From positions 72,752,857-72,816,856 of the forward strand of contig CM055092.1 in the NCBI GenBank assembly GCA_029204225.1: a stretch of 64,000 nt of DNA. The letters are read 5' to 3'. The notes beneath the pieces are model-generated. The model ran no database searches, was not told the DNA's origin, and saw only the letters and a program-made list of their open reading frames with translations. Positions 10,932 to 20,829 of the stretch are shown piece after piece (the first letter of the stretch is position 1; every line of letters begins with the position of its first letter). Made by a program: the position numbers and the translations under genes. The DNA comes from Diphasiastrum complanatum (taxonomy: Eukaryota; Streptophyta; Lycopodiopsida; Lycopodiales; Lycopodiaceae).

Positions 10932-12784
10932 ATGGCCTCCTCATCCTCTGAAGACTCTGGCGCCAAACAGGTGATCTAGCGTGACATCCCCGAGGCCACA
11001 CAGATTTGGCCTCTACCCTTTGACGCTCTGATCCAACCATGGCTACAGATAGCTGGTCCACTTCTAGCGGCAATGGATTTTTACAGTGCTCTTCCATTCT
11101 GAGATTAACATGGGCCTCGCCCTTCACGCTTACGCCACCTGGGACGAGGAAAAGACTCGTTTCCACCTCCTGTACCAAGGTACCACGTAAAAGGTCAGGA
11201 TTAACGCCGACTCAATGGTTACCATTGGCATTATGTCTGGTGATCGTCAACCCTTCTCCCATTGCAACGCCAAAAGTCTGATCAAACCTTTTGTCACCCA
11301 AACCGCACCAAAAATTCCCATACAGACTAATAATGGTTACTTGATAGAGGCTATCACGGAACCAGTCATTCAGATGTTTGCGCATCTGTTGAAAAACTTT
11401 CTGATTATTTCAACATTTTGCAAAGACAGAATCCAGTCTAAGCTGCTGAGTCAGATAGTGGAATCCTTTCTGGAATTCCCTGGTCCCTTTGTTGTGCCAT
11501 ACGACTAGCATAGCTTCCTTATTCGAGAACTAACCAACTTCATCAAATCTAACAATCGTGAGCGAATCGTAGCAGGCCCCCTGTTGTGTAACTTTGTCTG
11601 TGCACTTCTCAAGGCGAAAGTGCGCGGTTTCCAATGCTCATCCCTTTTGTCTACTCTCGTGCCACATACTAACTTTTACCCGCCATCTCAAGCATCCACC
11701 TCCTCCCAACCTGCAGTTATTAACACAACGGCCAGCAAACGAATGCGTGGCACTGCCTCTACATCCACATCTCCACCTGCTACCCGAAGATGCACCTCCA
11801 CTACCACACTAACCACCCCATCAACAACCGCCACTTCTTCTTCCGTGCAACCCCCCACTCCGATTTCTGTTGTCGCTATCTCTCTTTCTGTTCCATCCAC
11901 ATCTGTTTCTGTCTCCATCCCCATTTCTTCTATTGCTACCACTCCTATTTCTCTTCCAGTATCCACTACTCCATCCATCACCATCGCATCTTCCATCACT
12001 CATGTTGCCACCATTGCTTCCATTCAATTCATCCTTCTGATTCTCAATTGTCTCCCGACACTCTGGCGTGGATGCAAGTCATCAATTTTTCACCCCCACG
12101 CCAGACACTTTCTGCTCCATCCTCACCTTCTTCCATACTCCACACCACCTTCTAGTTCCCTTCTATTCCTCCCATCCTCTCATTCGGACAAACCATCCTC
12201 ACTCATGTTTCCACAGTTGCTTCTCAAACCCCATCCGCTTCACCAACAAAGGTTGCCGACGGCAACCAACCGTTGTCTGATGACGCATTTGTCCAAACAA
12301 TATTTGCACCATCACCAGATCGGGCTGATCCTACCGTCCCAAATGGCATCAGGTCCAATGAGAACCTGATAGAAGACAATGATGACAGTACTCCACAAGT
12401 CATTGGGGTCGATACAACACAAGCCCATGCCAGTGCCAGTGTATCGGCTACTCCCACAGATCTAACGATGGCGTACCAAACTCTGGGGAAATACATCCTG
12501 GATGCGGTAGCGGCCAAAGCCATTCTGGAAAGTAGGGTACTACATCTGGCGACGAGTAACACACAACTGCGAGTAGAACTCACCAAGCTGCAGCAAGAAC
12601 TGATTTTGGCTCAACAACATGAACAAGCAGGGCACCAGGAGATTGCCAAGCTACAGCAGAAGGAGGAAGGCCTCAACAACTATATCCAAAGCCTCTCCAA
12701 AGCGTTGACAGAGGCATCCACGAAGGTGTGGGAGCTTCAATCTGAAACGTCCCAATGACTTGCTCCCATCTAGGCGCAACTAAG
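10932..12784 (+). pseudogene. Retrotransposon ORF3, first half (domain A, STP-rich, coiled coil)
   Basis: An extra frame between integrase and 3' LTR, in sense direction. I recognise no family. From the ATG at 10,932 come domain A (through about 11,660, with WPLPFDALIQPWLQIAGPLL, then PIQTNNGYLI at 11,317), a Ser/Thr/Pro-rich stretch (11,690-12,260) and a heptad-rich segment (12,470-12,784) that reads as a coiled coil (LRVELTKLQQELILAQQHEQ). It has a stop at 10,977, frameshifts in domain A and two stops near 12,756 and 12,771. At about 12,785 the sequence changes abruptly into a copia gag on the other strand. The missing second half lies at 22,089-20,830. The predicted full protein is over 900 residues. 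Function is unknown; no signal peptide or membrane segment argues against an envelope-like role. Confidence 0.6.
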
Positions 12785-13118
12785 CTTCAGCAGGTTCTTG
12801 AATTGGTTGATGTGATTTTACAGGGAATCACCATTCGCCATCTTGAGGGAGTAAAATTTTTTTCTGACATGTAGCTTGGAAGCTATATCTCGCACTTCAT
12901 ATAATGTGCTCAAGATGTCTCAAACTTCTTTGGATGTTTGGACTTCGGATACATGGCCGATCTGAGTATTTGAAATGTTGAGGATGATCAGCGCAACCTG
13001 TAACAACGTCATACGATTCCTTAGCCATTAGCACTGTTTTCATTATAAATTTTCACAGATGGTAATTGGCTCCATCAAACTTGTCCATGATAGGACTGGC
13101 TTTCCCTTGGGAATCCAT
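12785..13118 (-). pseudogene. Ty1/copia gag, N-terminal half
   Basis: Starts at ATG 13,118 (MDSQGKASPIMDKFDGANYH) and follows the plan of plant copia gag (UBN2 domain), with KLHVRKKFYSLKMANGD and INQFKNLLK near the end. The Trp codon normally following NYHL is TGA, and further frameshifts occur. At 12,785 it stops in mid-domain and gypsy ORF3 begins. The rest of the same domain is found on the plus strand from 22,090 (AVMRLLTSLPSSYDSWV). Confidence 0.75.
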
Positions 13119-13261
13119 GTGAAAGATTAGTCTAGGTGATAGGAATAACTATCAGTGACTTAAGTATAAAAATTTGTGCTAAATTACAAAACAAGAAGAC
13201 AATTACTCTATCAGCTAGTAGAGTATTGTTACTGTGAAAGCCTATCAGGCTACAGAAAATA

Positions 13262-13273
13262 GCTCTGATACCA
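13262..13273 (-). other. Primer-binding site, initiator tRNA-Met type
   Basis: On the minus strand TGGTATCAGAGC directly follows the LTR end. This is the standard primer site of plant copia elements and sets the direction of the fragment. Confidence 0.8.
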
Positions 13274-14370
13274 TGTTGGAAAGAGGGGTGTGAAACGAAG
13301 ATAGCTCGAAAAAAAACGAACTCGAACGGAAATTGTTCGTGTGCAGCGGAATAAGCTATCTCACTCTTTTCTTAAGCATGACTATGCCTATCAGACTCAA
13401 ACAGAACATTAGTGATAGAAATCATGTTCGATCTGATTACGTAGCCAAACATTAAGCATCAAGAGATCAGAAAGATAATTTGTCGCGAACAGCTAGACAA
13501 ATTATTAGTCACAAATTGTTCGCGAAAAGCTAGACTGATAATCAATCGCGAATTAGTCGCAAAAGACAAGACTAAATATTAGTCGCAAACAACTAGACTA
13601 ATAATAAGTCGCGAATAGCAGACTACCAGATTAAGTAATAAGAAAGCCAGACAGAATGTAGAAAAGCATTACAATATTGACACAAATCTGAATGTTGAAC
13701 AAATAGAGCTATAATCAGATTAAGTATAGCGAAATATACATGTCAATAATGCAGGTGAGCACAAGACAATAGCGGACCAAACCGCATGCTTCACAAAGCT
13801 AATCACACTATCTGTAAAGGTGATGAACCTCTTACTGACAATACATTTGGAAGAAAAGAATTAATGTGTGAAAGCATCTACAATGTCTATCTTTGATTAT
13901 CATTGATATTTCGTTCTAATGTCGTTGTTATGCTTCACACTTCTCTCTGAATACACATATGGTATTCAATATATATACATAATTTTTATAGGTGTGCAGA
14001 TGAAGAAAGTACAAAAGTGGATGTGCTGTCTGTGGGAGATCGTGGGTGGCTGCTGTCGTTGTCAAATCTGATTACAAAGTGCATGGGATGAGCGTTAGAA
14101 GGGCCGCGACGTCAGCCTTGCTGAAATTAACGTTGATGAAAATGCGACACTTTGACAAATGCCTTAAAAACTGATTTACAAGGTACCTTTGCTTTTCCAT
14201 TAGGGCACCTTTAGCATTTATAGGGCAGTGTCATCTTTTTCACCTGTCACAAATCATGTGTAAAAATACAGTGTCGCCTTTTTTGCCTGTGAAAAATTTA
14301 CTTATGCAGATAGTCGAATTTTATTCGCCTGTCTTATTTTACATGTAAATATGCAAACTGTGCGACAACA
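13274..14370 (-). mobile_element. Ty1/copia 5' LTR
   Basis: On the minus strand the LTR ends in CTTTCCAACA next to the primer site. The best candidate for its start is TGTTGTCGCACAG at 14,370, giving 1,097 bp with TGTTG...CAACA inverted ends. A minus-strand TATA region (TATATATTGAATACC) lies near 13,960-13,985. The segment 13,440-13,640 is rich in repeats of the motif TAGTCGCGAA. The matching 3' LTR was not found near 25.7 kb, where the element is truncated. The start is an inference from the end motif alone. Confidence 0.6.
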
Positions 14371-14541
14371 CAAGTAAAATACAGCAGCATGAATGGAGGC
14401 ATATTAACATAGGATTTAGGAGAGTAGAGGAGAAAAATTCAATATCTTTCAGATCAACAAGAAATCTTACACAAAGATCTTTATAAAAATCACCTATTAC
14501 ACTCATATCTAGATCCGATATTATTTTATCTACAGTAGAGG

Positions 14542-15241
14542 TCATATCCTCATCATGGGTGGATGGAATAGAAGGGAGGGAGGCCAAACTACTTGTGTAG
14601 TCAAGGGTGGTGGGAGGAGAAGAATGTCGGGTAGACTGGAGTGATGGTCCAACCACAGGACGAACGATAGGAGGGGGGATGGTGACTGGGTGGGGCTGAG
14701 TAGTCTGGCAGGCTTGGTGGGCTTGGTTTGCTTTATCTTCTTTCGTTGAGGAACAGGCCCTCTCTTTGTAGGTGGTGGCCTAGAGGTGAAGCCACTCTTA
14801 AAAACTTGATCGTATGTACTCCTCAGCCTCATGACAAGGTGCATGTCCTGAGGCATGAGGGTAACTCTCTTGGCGTGCACAGTGCAGAGAGTAGAGTCCT
14901 CATAGAATTTAACCTGGAAGTCCTCATAGGCAGTATGGAGGGCTTGTAGGGTTGTTATGTTCCAGCGAACACCTTGTTACTAACCTCATAAACCTATAGA
15001 AAGGCGCATGAGAAATTAGGAGATTAGTTGTCTTCTGTAATCTCCTAATATCCCTTAGCCATGGTCTTCTAGGATGACCTACTCTCCTACCAGTTTCAAC
15101 TGCCCTTCCTATAGGAGGACGAGGAGGCAGGACAAATGTAGACAGTCGTGCTGCCTGCTTGGTACGGGCCGTTTCAAGGTATAATATCGCTATGACGTGC
15201 CAGAAAGACAGAAAGATGGGTATCGGCGATAGCGAGCGCAT
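14542..15241 (-). pseudogene. CENH3-like histone H3 reading frame, decayed
   Basis: Histone H3 variants form the nucleosome core; CENH3 marks centromeres. Read on minus, the frame begins ARTKQAARLST at 15,169, identical to the histone H3 tail start. A short Pro/Arg-rich tail precedes the fold: WLRDIRRLQKTTNLLI and HAPFYRFM (helix N and helix 1), RW followed by TTLQALHTAYEDF (helix 2, about 14,967-14,920), then STLCTVHAKRVTLMPQD (14,890-14,850). Helix 1 followed by RW, LLI followed by APF, and the short divergent tail are features of plant CENH3, not of canonical H3. The codon before Ala is ACG where ATG is expected, and about 12 residues around loop 1 are lost with a frameshift. It then continues in frame for about 100 more residues (Pro-rich, ending at 14,542), which histones lack. 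There is no intron across the fold, so it may be a retrocopy. The upstream in-frame ATG at 15,241 is not histone-like. Confidence 0.6.
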
Positions 15242-15413
15242 GATGGCAATATAGAAGATGGCGTATCACTACGATGCGTGGGGAGACAAGAGCAATGGGA
15301 ATCAGAGAGAACGAGTGCGTGGTGGCGATATGTGATATGCGACAGAGAAAATCAAAGGGCAGGGGTGCTAGGGAACTACAGAATCGGAAATCCAAAAATG
15401 AGATGAAAACTTT

Positions 15414-15724
15414 CTTATATACTGCTCGAATGTCATAATCATAGTCACACGTGTGATGTGACACGCACCTTTTTCCACACGTGTGATAACACATGTCGTC
15501 TGGATTGCCCACATGTCCTATTATAACTGGTCTGTACAATTGTATGGCTGGCTTGCACGTGCAAGGACACGTGTCATGACGTGGACCATGCACGTGTCAG
15601 TTGGCCGTCTTCTCCCACACGTGTGATGTGACACGCACCTTTTTCCACACGTGCGGCTATTTTGACTTCACGTTTTCCAAAACTCGTGTACGGTTCAGAT
15701 CTTCTGAATTAGAATATATATAAG
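15414..15724. promoter_or_regulatory. Divergent promoter-like region with seven G-boxes
   Basis: Seven CACGTG hexamers lie at 15,448, 15,478, 15,556, 15,568, 15,591, 15,618 and 15,648. Two identical 38-bp segments (15,446-15,483 and 15,616-15,653) each contain two of them. The cluster is bracketed by TATA boxes facing outward: TATATAAG on minus at 15,421-15,414, toward the CENH3-like frame, and TATATATAAG on plus at 15,715-15,724, toward the frame at 15,952. CACGTG is the core site of plant bZIP and bHLH factors. Activity is inferred, not shown. Confidence 0.5.
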
Positions 15725-15951
15725 AGCATCATTTCTGGAATTCAGTTTTGCATATCGAGGCTAGAAAACCGACCTGTTCCCAAAGCAGGACATACCTATA
15801 TCGCTACCATGTGCCCAACTAACATCCATGCAGTACCACTGCTCTCCTGGCACGTAGTTCTGATATCCCGAATCTGGTAGCCTGTATATCGCCATCACGT
15901 GCCATTTACTACACCCATTAGGTCCCCCTGCTGATCGGCGTCTCATATAGA

Positions 15952-16905
15952 TATGGCTTTCTCGTCTACCAGTTCGAGAGCTCAGTTCCTTCCTTGTTGA
16001 TGCTGGGGTTAGCGACAGACGGGCTCATTCTATGTCCTATTTCAATATGAAGTTTGACATAGAGAGATTTGTCATTGAGTACAGAGAAGTTTTTCCCAAA
16101 CTGTACCAAGATTTCTATGACTGCTTGCAACAGGGTAGCCTTCTGATGGACAGCCTAAGATTTGTGCATTTCACCGATTTGACTCATGCTCAGCCGTTCC
16201 AAACAAAGGCATGATCGTAAGTTTACCAAACTTACTGATCTGTTTAAACATGTCATATCATGTGAGGAACACAATCATATATGTTGCTTCGTTCGGGAGG
16301 GTATGGCCTTTGTGTTTTTCATATCTGCTCTTATTCCTGATGAGGCAGAATCTTTTGGGTCATCCATGATTGGTTTGTCTGCCCCTACTACTCTTGTAGC
16401 TTCAGAGGTTTCCATTACTGATGAGGTTTTAGGTGATGTAGAGGAGTCCAGGCAAGCACAGCAGTACGATCCTGCCAAGGCCCGTTCTTTGTCTATCTCT
16501 CCCTTATCTACCGTAAACGAGATTGACCATAACATAACCCTGGTGGACATCCATGTGTACCATATGGACAACATTCCATTCTTTTCCATTAGCGATATCG
16601 GAGATGTAATGGATCTCAGAGAAGATGAGATATCATCTCTTATGTCAAGAATGATATTTGAATTTAATGATTTTATTGACTTTGATGATGACAACCTCAT
16701 AGATGGCATCGACTATGAGGACCAAGAATAATGGGCAAGTGGCATAGATGCCCTCCAAAGGATGCTATCTGAGAGCAGGGCATATGAGGCTAATATGCCA
16801 AGTGAGGAGGAGTTTTTGGCTTTTCAAAAAAAGTATCCTCCAACTCTCATATATATGTGTATCGAACTTGAGCCCGTCTATAAAACCATTGCAATAGCTA
16901 AATGA
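15952..16905 (+). pseudogene. Unknown acidic reading frame, frameshifted
   Basis: Not recognised. It starts 230 bp after the plus-strand TATA box (MAFSSTSSRAQFLP). Three pieces in different frames join smoothly: to about 16,000, then 16,032-16,200 (FDIERFVIEYREVFPKLYQD), then 16,200-16,731 with an acidic end (FIDFDDDNLIDGIDYEDQE). After a TAA at 16,729 the frame stays open for 57 more codons to 16,905. Composition is protein-like and rich in Asp and Glu toward the end. It diverges from the CENH3-like frame across the G-box region, so the two could have been a gene pair or parts of one mobile unit. Two frameshifts show it is no longer intact. Confidence 0.4.
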
Positions 16906-17159
16906 TGTAACTATTTTTTGAGCATGTTCCACCATGTTGTGTATTTCGATGAAATGTTGCTCTTGCCTGCCAATGTGATTTCTCCATTCCTTGTGAGGAC
17001 CATATACTCAAACTACCATACTTTTTAACAAAAATGATGCATGATGTCTTAGTATGTGCTGCAATATCAAAGATTTATGCATTGGTTATCGGTTAGAATC
17101 TATCAAGCAAGTTATACTAAAATTATAAAATTGTAAGACATTGTTCAAATGTATCTTAC
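16906..17159. other. No recognisable feature
   Basis: AT-rich sequence with no gene, repeat or regulatory signal that I can support. Confidence 0.3.
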
Positions 17160-17356
17160 CATGTAGTGGGTGATGTGATCTGAGCCCCAAGCCACCCGAA
17201 CTGCATCTCCAATAGGAGTGCATCTGCATATGAAATTGTGTCTTTTCTAAGCACTTCAACCATATTATCGAGCTTTTTCCAAACTTCAACCTTCTTAGCT
17301 CTTGTTGTTCCTTTACCTTCAAAGTCTTGTGTTGCAGAAATAACATCTTTCCAATC
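17160..17356 (-). pseudogene. Single exon of an unidentified gene
   Basis: On the minus strand a 65-codon open stretch (starting DWKDVISATQDFEGKGTTR, ending GWLGAQITSPTT) is bounded by an acceptor (TTATTGTGATAG) and a donor (ATG then GTAAGATAC). Balanced composition, no stops and good splice sites support a real exon. I do not recognise the protein. No neighbouring exon could be found within about 1 kb on either side, so it is probably a captured or left-over gene fragment in transposon debris. Confidence 0.45.
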
Positions 17357-17946
17357 CTATCACAATAAAGAAGATCATTAGCACAAGCTTTCATCCTTCT
17401 AATCCACAAAAACACCCAATGATAAAATAGGAGATCATTAAGATCCTCTAGGTAGGTTCCATTTCCATTGTTCCTCTCCCTTGAGAAGATTAGCCTCAAG
17501 AGGAGAAGATTTAGTGCTCAAGGAGCCTAAATAACCCTAGAAAGGCTAAGATCCAATTTCTTAACAAACTAAATGTGTCCACCCAGGTCTAGGTGCCCTA
17601 CCTAACCCTCTTCAAAAGCTTATTACTTTCAACCAAATGGAATGCAACTGATTGCTTCAAAAACTAGACAACACTAGCTTTAAAACATGAAAGCTATTTA
17701 GCAAGATTTTTGGATCAAACATGAAAGAGAACTCTCAAACGGAAATTGAATGTTCCTCACACGTGTCTGAGCACCTAGTTCCATATAGTACCAGGTCAGA
17801 CCCAATCAATGCCCTATTGATCTCTCTTTTTTTTTTTTCCAAGATTGAACAAGATAGCTAGGAAAATGAATCTTGACAATTTTTAGCTCAATATTGGTGG
17901 AAAATTTTCATAGTAATGGATGGAAATGCATGGTAACCTTAGGTAG

Positions 17947-18245
17947 GCTTTGATACCATGTGAATTTTACACGTGTGGAGTGTCCACCACATGTGATTAT
18001 GATCTCCTAAGGTGTGTGGATGCACAATGATCAAGACTAGATTGAGATTCAAGATCAATCTTCAACTCAATGGCAAAAACACACTACTACATGCATTAAC
18101 TCACTTCCAAAGTACATACACATGTGAGAATGCTAGTAAATACTTAGTCTCAAAATCTCACTTGATATCCAAATTACTTAGCACAAAATGAGAAGTACAA
18201 TGACACTGGTAGATCCACGAGCTAATCCAAGCTCAAACATGACTG
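17947..18245 (-). mobile_element. LTR remnant with tRNA-Met primer site
   Basis: On the minus strand TGGTATCAAAGC (17,958-17,947) follows an LTR-like end ...AATTCACA at 17,959. The sequence above 17,959 (ACACGTGTGG, then TGATCTCCTAAG, then CAAAGTACATACACATGTG) recurs, diverged, at 29,940-30,300 and 26,290-26,560. It is one of at least three copies of a dispersed LTR-like family. The start of this LTR is not resolved. Confidence 0.5.
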
Positions 18246-18255
18246 GACCACACAA

Positions 18256-18838
18256 TGTTAGTAATTAACTCCTCAAAGAAGTTGCTTCATGTACTTCGGC
18301 CAAGGAGACTTGGGAATCCTTGAAAGGGATTTATGAATCCAAAAATACCTCTAGAGTGCTTATGCTCAAAAACAAGGTTCTACAAAGCATTAGAGGTAGT
18401 GAGGAGAGTGCTCAAGAGTATGTTTTGAGGTAGTGAGGAGAGTGCTCAAGAGTATGTCTTGAGGATCAAATCTCTCAATCAAGAACTTTCCATCAGTAGT
18501 GAGAGAATACATGATGATGAGCTTGTGCAAATCAGACTAAATGGTATTGGAGATGAGTTCTCCAATCTAGTACAAAGTTTTGTCATACAAGATTCCTTAC
18601 CTTCTATTGACAAGCTCCATAGTGTGCTTGTGGCTAAGGAGAGTAGGATCCTACATGTGACACAAAGGATTGGTTCCTTGAAGCTAATGATGGAGATGAG
18701 AAGGCAAACTTCTCAAGCAAAGACGAAATGACGTTCAAGAAGAAGATCCAAAGCATGGAGGCCAAGAGTAATGATGATCAAGAATCAAGCTCTAAAGGTG
18801 GAAAGAAGAAAGACAAAGCCAAAAAAAAGTGCTTCTTT
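18256..18838 (+). pseudogene. Ty1/copia gag fragment
   Basis: Plus-strand copia gag of the UBN2 type: KETWESLKGIYESKN, then LKNKVLQSIRG, then SLNQELSISSERIHDDELVQ, ending in a Lys-rich stretch just where a zinc knuckle (KKKCFF) starts. A 34-bp perfect-length tandem duplication (18,395-18,428 and 18,429-18,462) shifts the frame in the middle. No other part of this element follows. Confidence 0.65.
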
Positions 18839-18839
18839 T

Positions 18840-19340
18840 CAAGTATTAATTTAGATCCATTGTATATACTTTTCATATGAGTCAAATGTCAAATCTCCTA
18901 AATTGTAGGAGTTATCTCCTAGATTGTAGGAATCTAGAAGGTCAACACTAGCCACCAATGATGATGTGGCAAATTAGTGGAATCTTAGCCAAAGTGGATA
19001 TGGATAAGCACTATGAGCTGTCGCACACATGCTGGATATGGCTAAGAGAGAGATTATGAAGATTTTGTATATCATCCATGTGAGATCCATTTGGAGGTTA
19101 ATGATGAGAAACATTGATTTGGGAGCAATCTTGGTGTTTTCAGTCTATTAAGCAAGTCTTTGTGGATGAATGCTTAGAATCTGTTAAGTAAACATATTTT
19201 CTGTTAGCAGGCCGTACAGTGGTTGTACTTCACATGTGTGAAGGCCTTTGATCATTATCTTTGATTGTTCTTGCCTGGATGTGTAGAAATTGTCAAGTCA
19301 AAGCTAGATTTGGATGCTAGTTTGAAGATAGATCAACATA
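18840..19340 (+). mobile_element. LTR-like repeat, copy 1
   Basis: Shares ordered blocks with 23,739-24,460: GTATATACTTTTCATA, TCTAGAAGGTCAAC, GATGTGGCA, and near 19,210 AGGCCGTACAGTGG (AAGCCGTACTGTGG there). The two are diverged copies of an LTR-like element. Ends are not defined. Confidence 0.4.
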
Positions 19341-19388
19341 ACAAGTTGCCAATCACTCTTATTCATCTTTTGTAGATCAAATTGAGTC

Positions 19389-19712
19389 CTAACTTTTTTT
19401 CTTTTTGACATATACATTCCCTCCATTGGTTAGGATGTGGGCAATCTTCTCATTGGATCTAAAATATGAGCGACATCTCCAAATTTGAATCAAAAAAAAA
19501 GAAATGCAAAATGTAAGAATTGATGTTACAAAAAAGTTTAGCTTGTCTAAATTTGAATATGCATTCTCTCCATTGGTTGATATGAGCGCAATCTTCACAT
19601 TGGAATGAAAATATGAGCGCCATCTCCAAATTTGAATCCGGTAAAAAGCAAAATCAATGGATTGATACAATGTAAACATAAGTGATTTAGTAGTGATTGG
19701 ACCACTGTCCAA
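19389..19712. repeat. Duplicated ~75-bp unit
   Basis: Two copies (about 19,410-19,484 and 19,565-19,639) share CTCCATTGGTT, GCAATCTTC, AAATATGAGCG and CATCTCCAAATTTGAATC, separated by about 80 bp. The minus-strand frame across them is a by-product of the duplication. Confidence 0.55.
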
Positions 19713-19740
19713 AAATGGTAGTGGGCAAGTTATAAAATCC

Positions 19741-19983
19741 CTATATATATGAGGGCGAGTTATCTCATATCCACTTGATTACTCGCGCTATTACTTGCCT
19801 ATGCTCATTATTTGTCTTCAGTACATTTACTCGCCTTCAGAGACCATTACTCACCTTTAGAAATCACTACTCGCGCTGAGTACATTTCTCGGCCCCCTTG
19901 TGATTACTCGTCCTGTTGATTATTCGTCGGCACCACATTACTCGCGGTGCCACATTACTCGCAACGCCACTTTACTTGCCAGC
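19741..19983 (+). repeat. ATTACTCGC repeat block with TATA box
   Basis: A TATA box (CTATATATGAGGGCGAG at 19,741) is followed by about ten copies of a motif close to ATTACTCGC up to 19,983. The same motif occurs on the far side of the gypsy insertion (minus strand at 3,640-3,672). Undoing the inversion makes these one continuous block, into which the gypsy element inserted, and places it as the leader of the older ORF3 copy (start near 3,588). Confidence 0.55.
19979..19983. repeat. Target-site duplication GCTGG, right copy (inverted)
   Basis: CCAGC on plus, GCTGG on minus, immediately outside the CA end of the inverted LTR; pairs with 3,673-3,677. Confidence 0.75.
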
Positions 19984-20801
19984 TGTAGGGTCGAACATCT
20001 TGCGTAGTATAGCCCTCCCGCTTGTCAACAAGGATTAGATCATTGGATAGGTACCTAACTATGCATAGATGCTATTTTTAGTTAGTTTCCTACTTTCTCC
20101 CTTAACTCTACTCACCACTAACACTACTCTCCCTCAACTCTACTCCTCTACACTAACATTCATCATGATTGTAGGTGAAAGGAAGGGGATGATTAGAAAA
20201 GATGGAGGAAAAAGAAGATAGAAGAGAGAGATAGAGGGAGCGTGGAGGTTAGCTCAAATGCACATTATACTTGCTAAAGGAGAAATATAAACTATTGAAA
20301 CCAAAAAGCATGAACTTGAAAGCAATAGAAAACAACAAGAGCAATAGCAAGCATTGAATTGCAAATGAGGATGCTTCTCTTCCAAAATTGCTAGAGCTTT
20401 ATCCTTCTCATTAAGCATGAAAATAGTGTACAAATGGCGACTTTTTATGAAATGGGGAAGGCCCTTGCCCCTCAATCCTATTGGCTAATATTCACAATGA
20501 TCCTATCCATTCATCTTGGACCCAACTTGATCCAAGGGTCCACAAAAACTACATTGGTAATCACAAGATTTATGTGAGTCCCAATTTGGACCCAACTTCA
20601 AAAAGTAATCTCTAAGTTTAAAATGACTTTGGGCCTCTAGTTTTATTTTAATTCCAAGGCCCAAGTCAAGTTTATTTTATTTACAACTTTACTTGCGTGC
20701 TCATTGGGCCATGGGCTTACGTGCACAAGATGCCATGCCCTTGCAACACATTTTATTGAATGATTTTATTTATTTACACTTTGTTGGGAATACCCCCAAC
20801 A
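19984..20801 (-). mobile_element. Ty3/gypsy 3' LTR (inverted)
   Basis: Minus-strand LTR of 818 bp from TGTTGGGGGTATTCCCAACA at 20,801 to CCCTACA at 19,984, a diverged copy of the LTR at 3,678-4,496. It is not followed by a primer site, and ORF3 sequence lies just before its start, so it is a 3' LTR. GCTGG follows it. Both LTRs face each other because of the inversion described in the findings. Confidence 0.85.
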
Positions 20802-20829
20802 GGACCCACGGCTTGAAGTAGTGTCGGTC

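Noticed and set aside
11688-12027. Minus-strand Gly/Asp/Asn-rich frames
   Set aside because: Antisense shadows of the Ser/Thr/Pro-rich part of ORF3.
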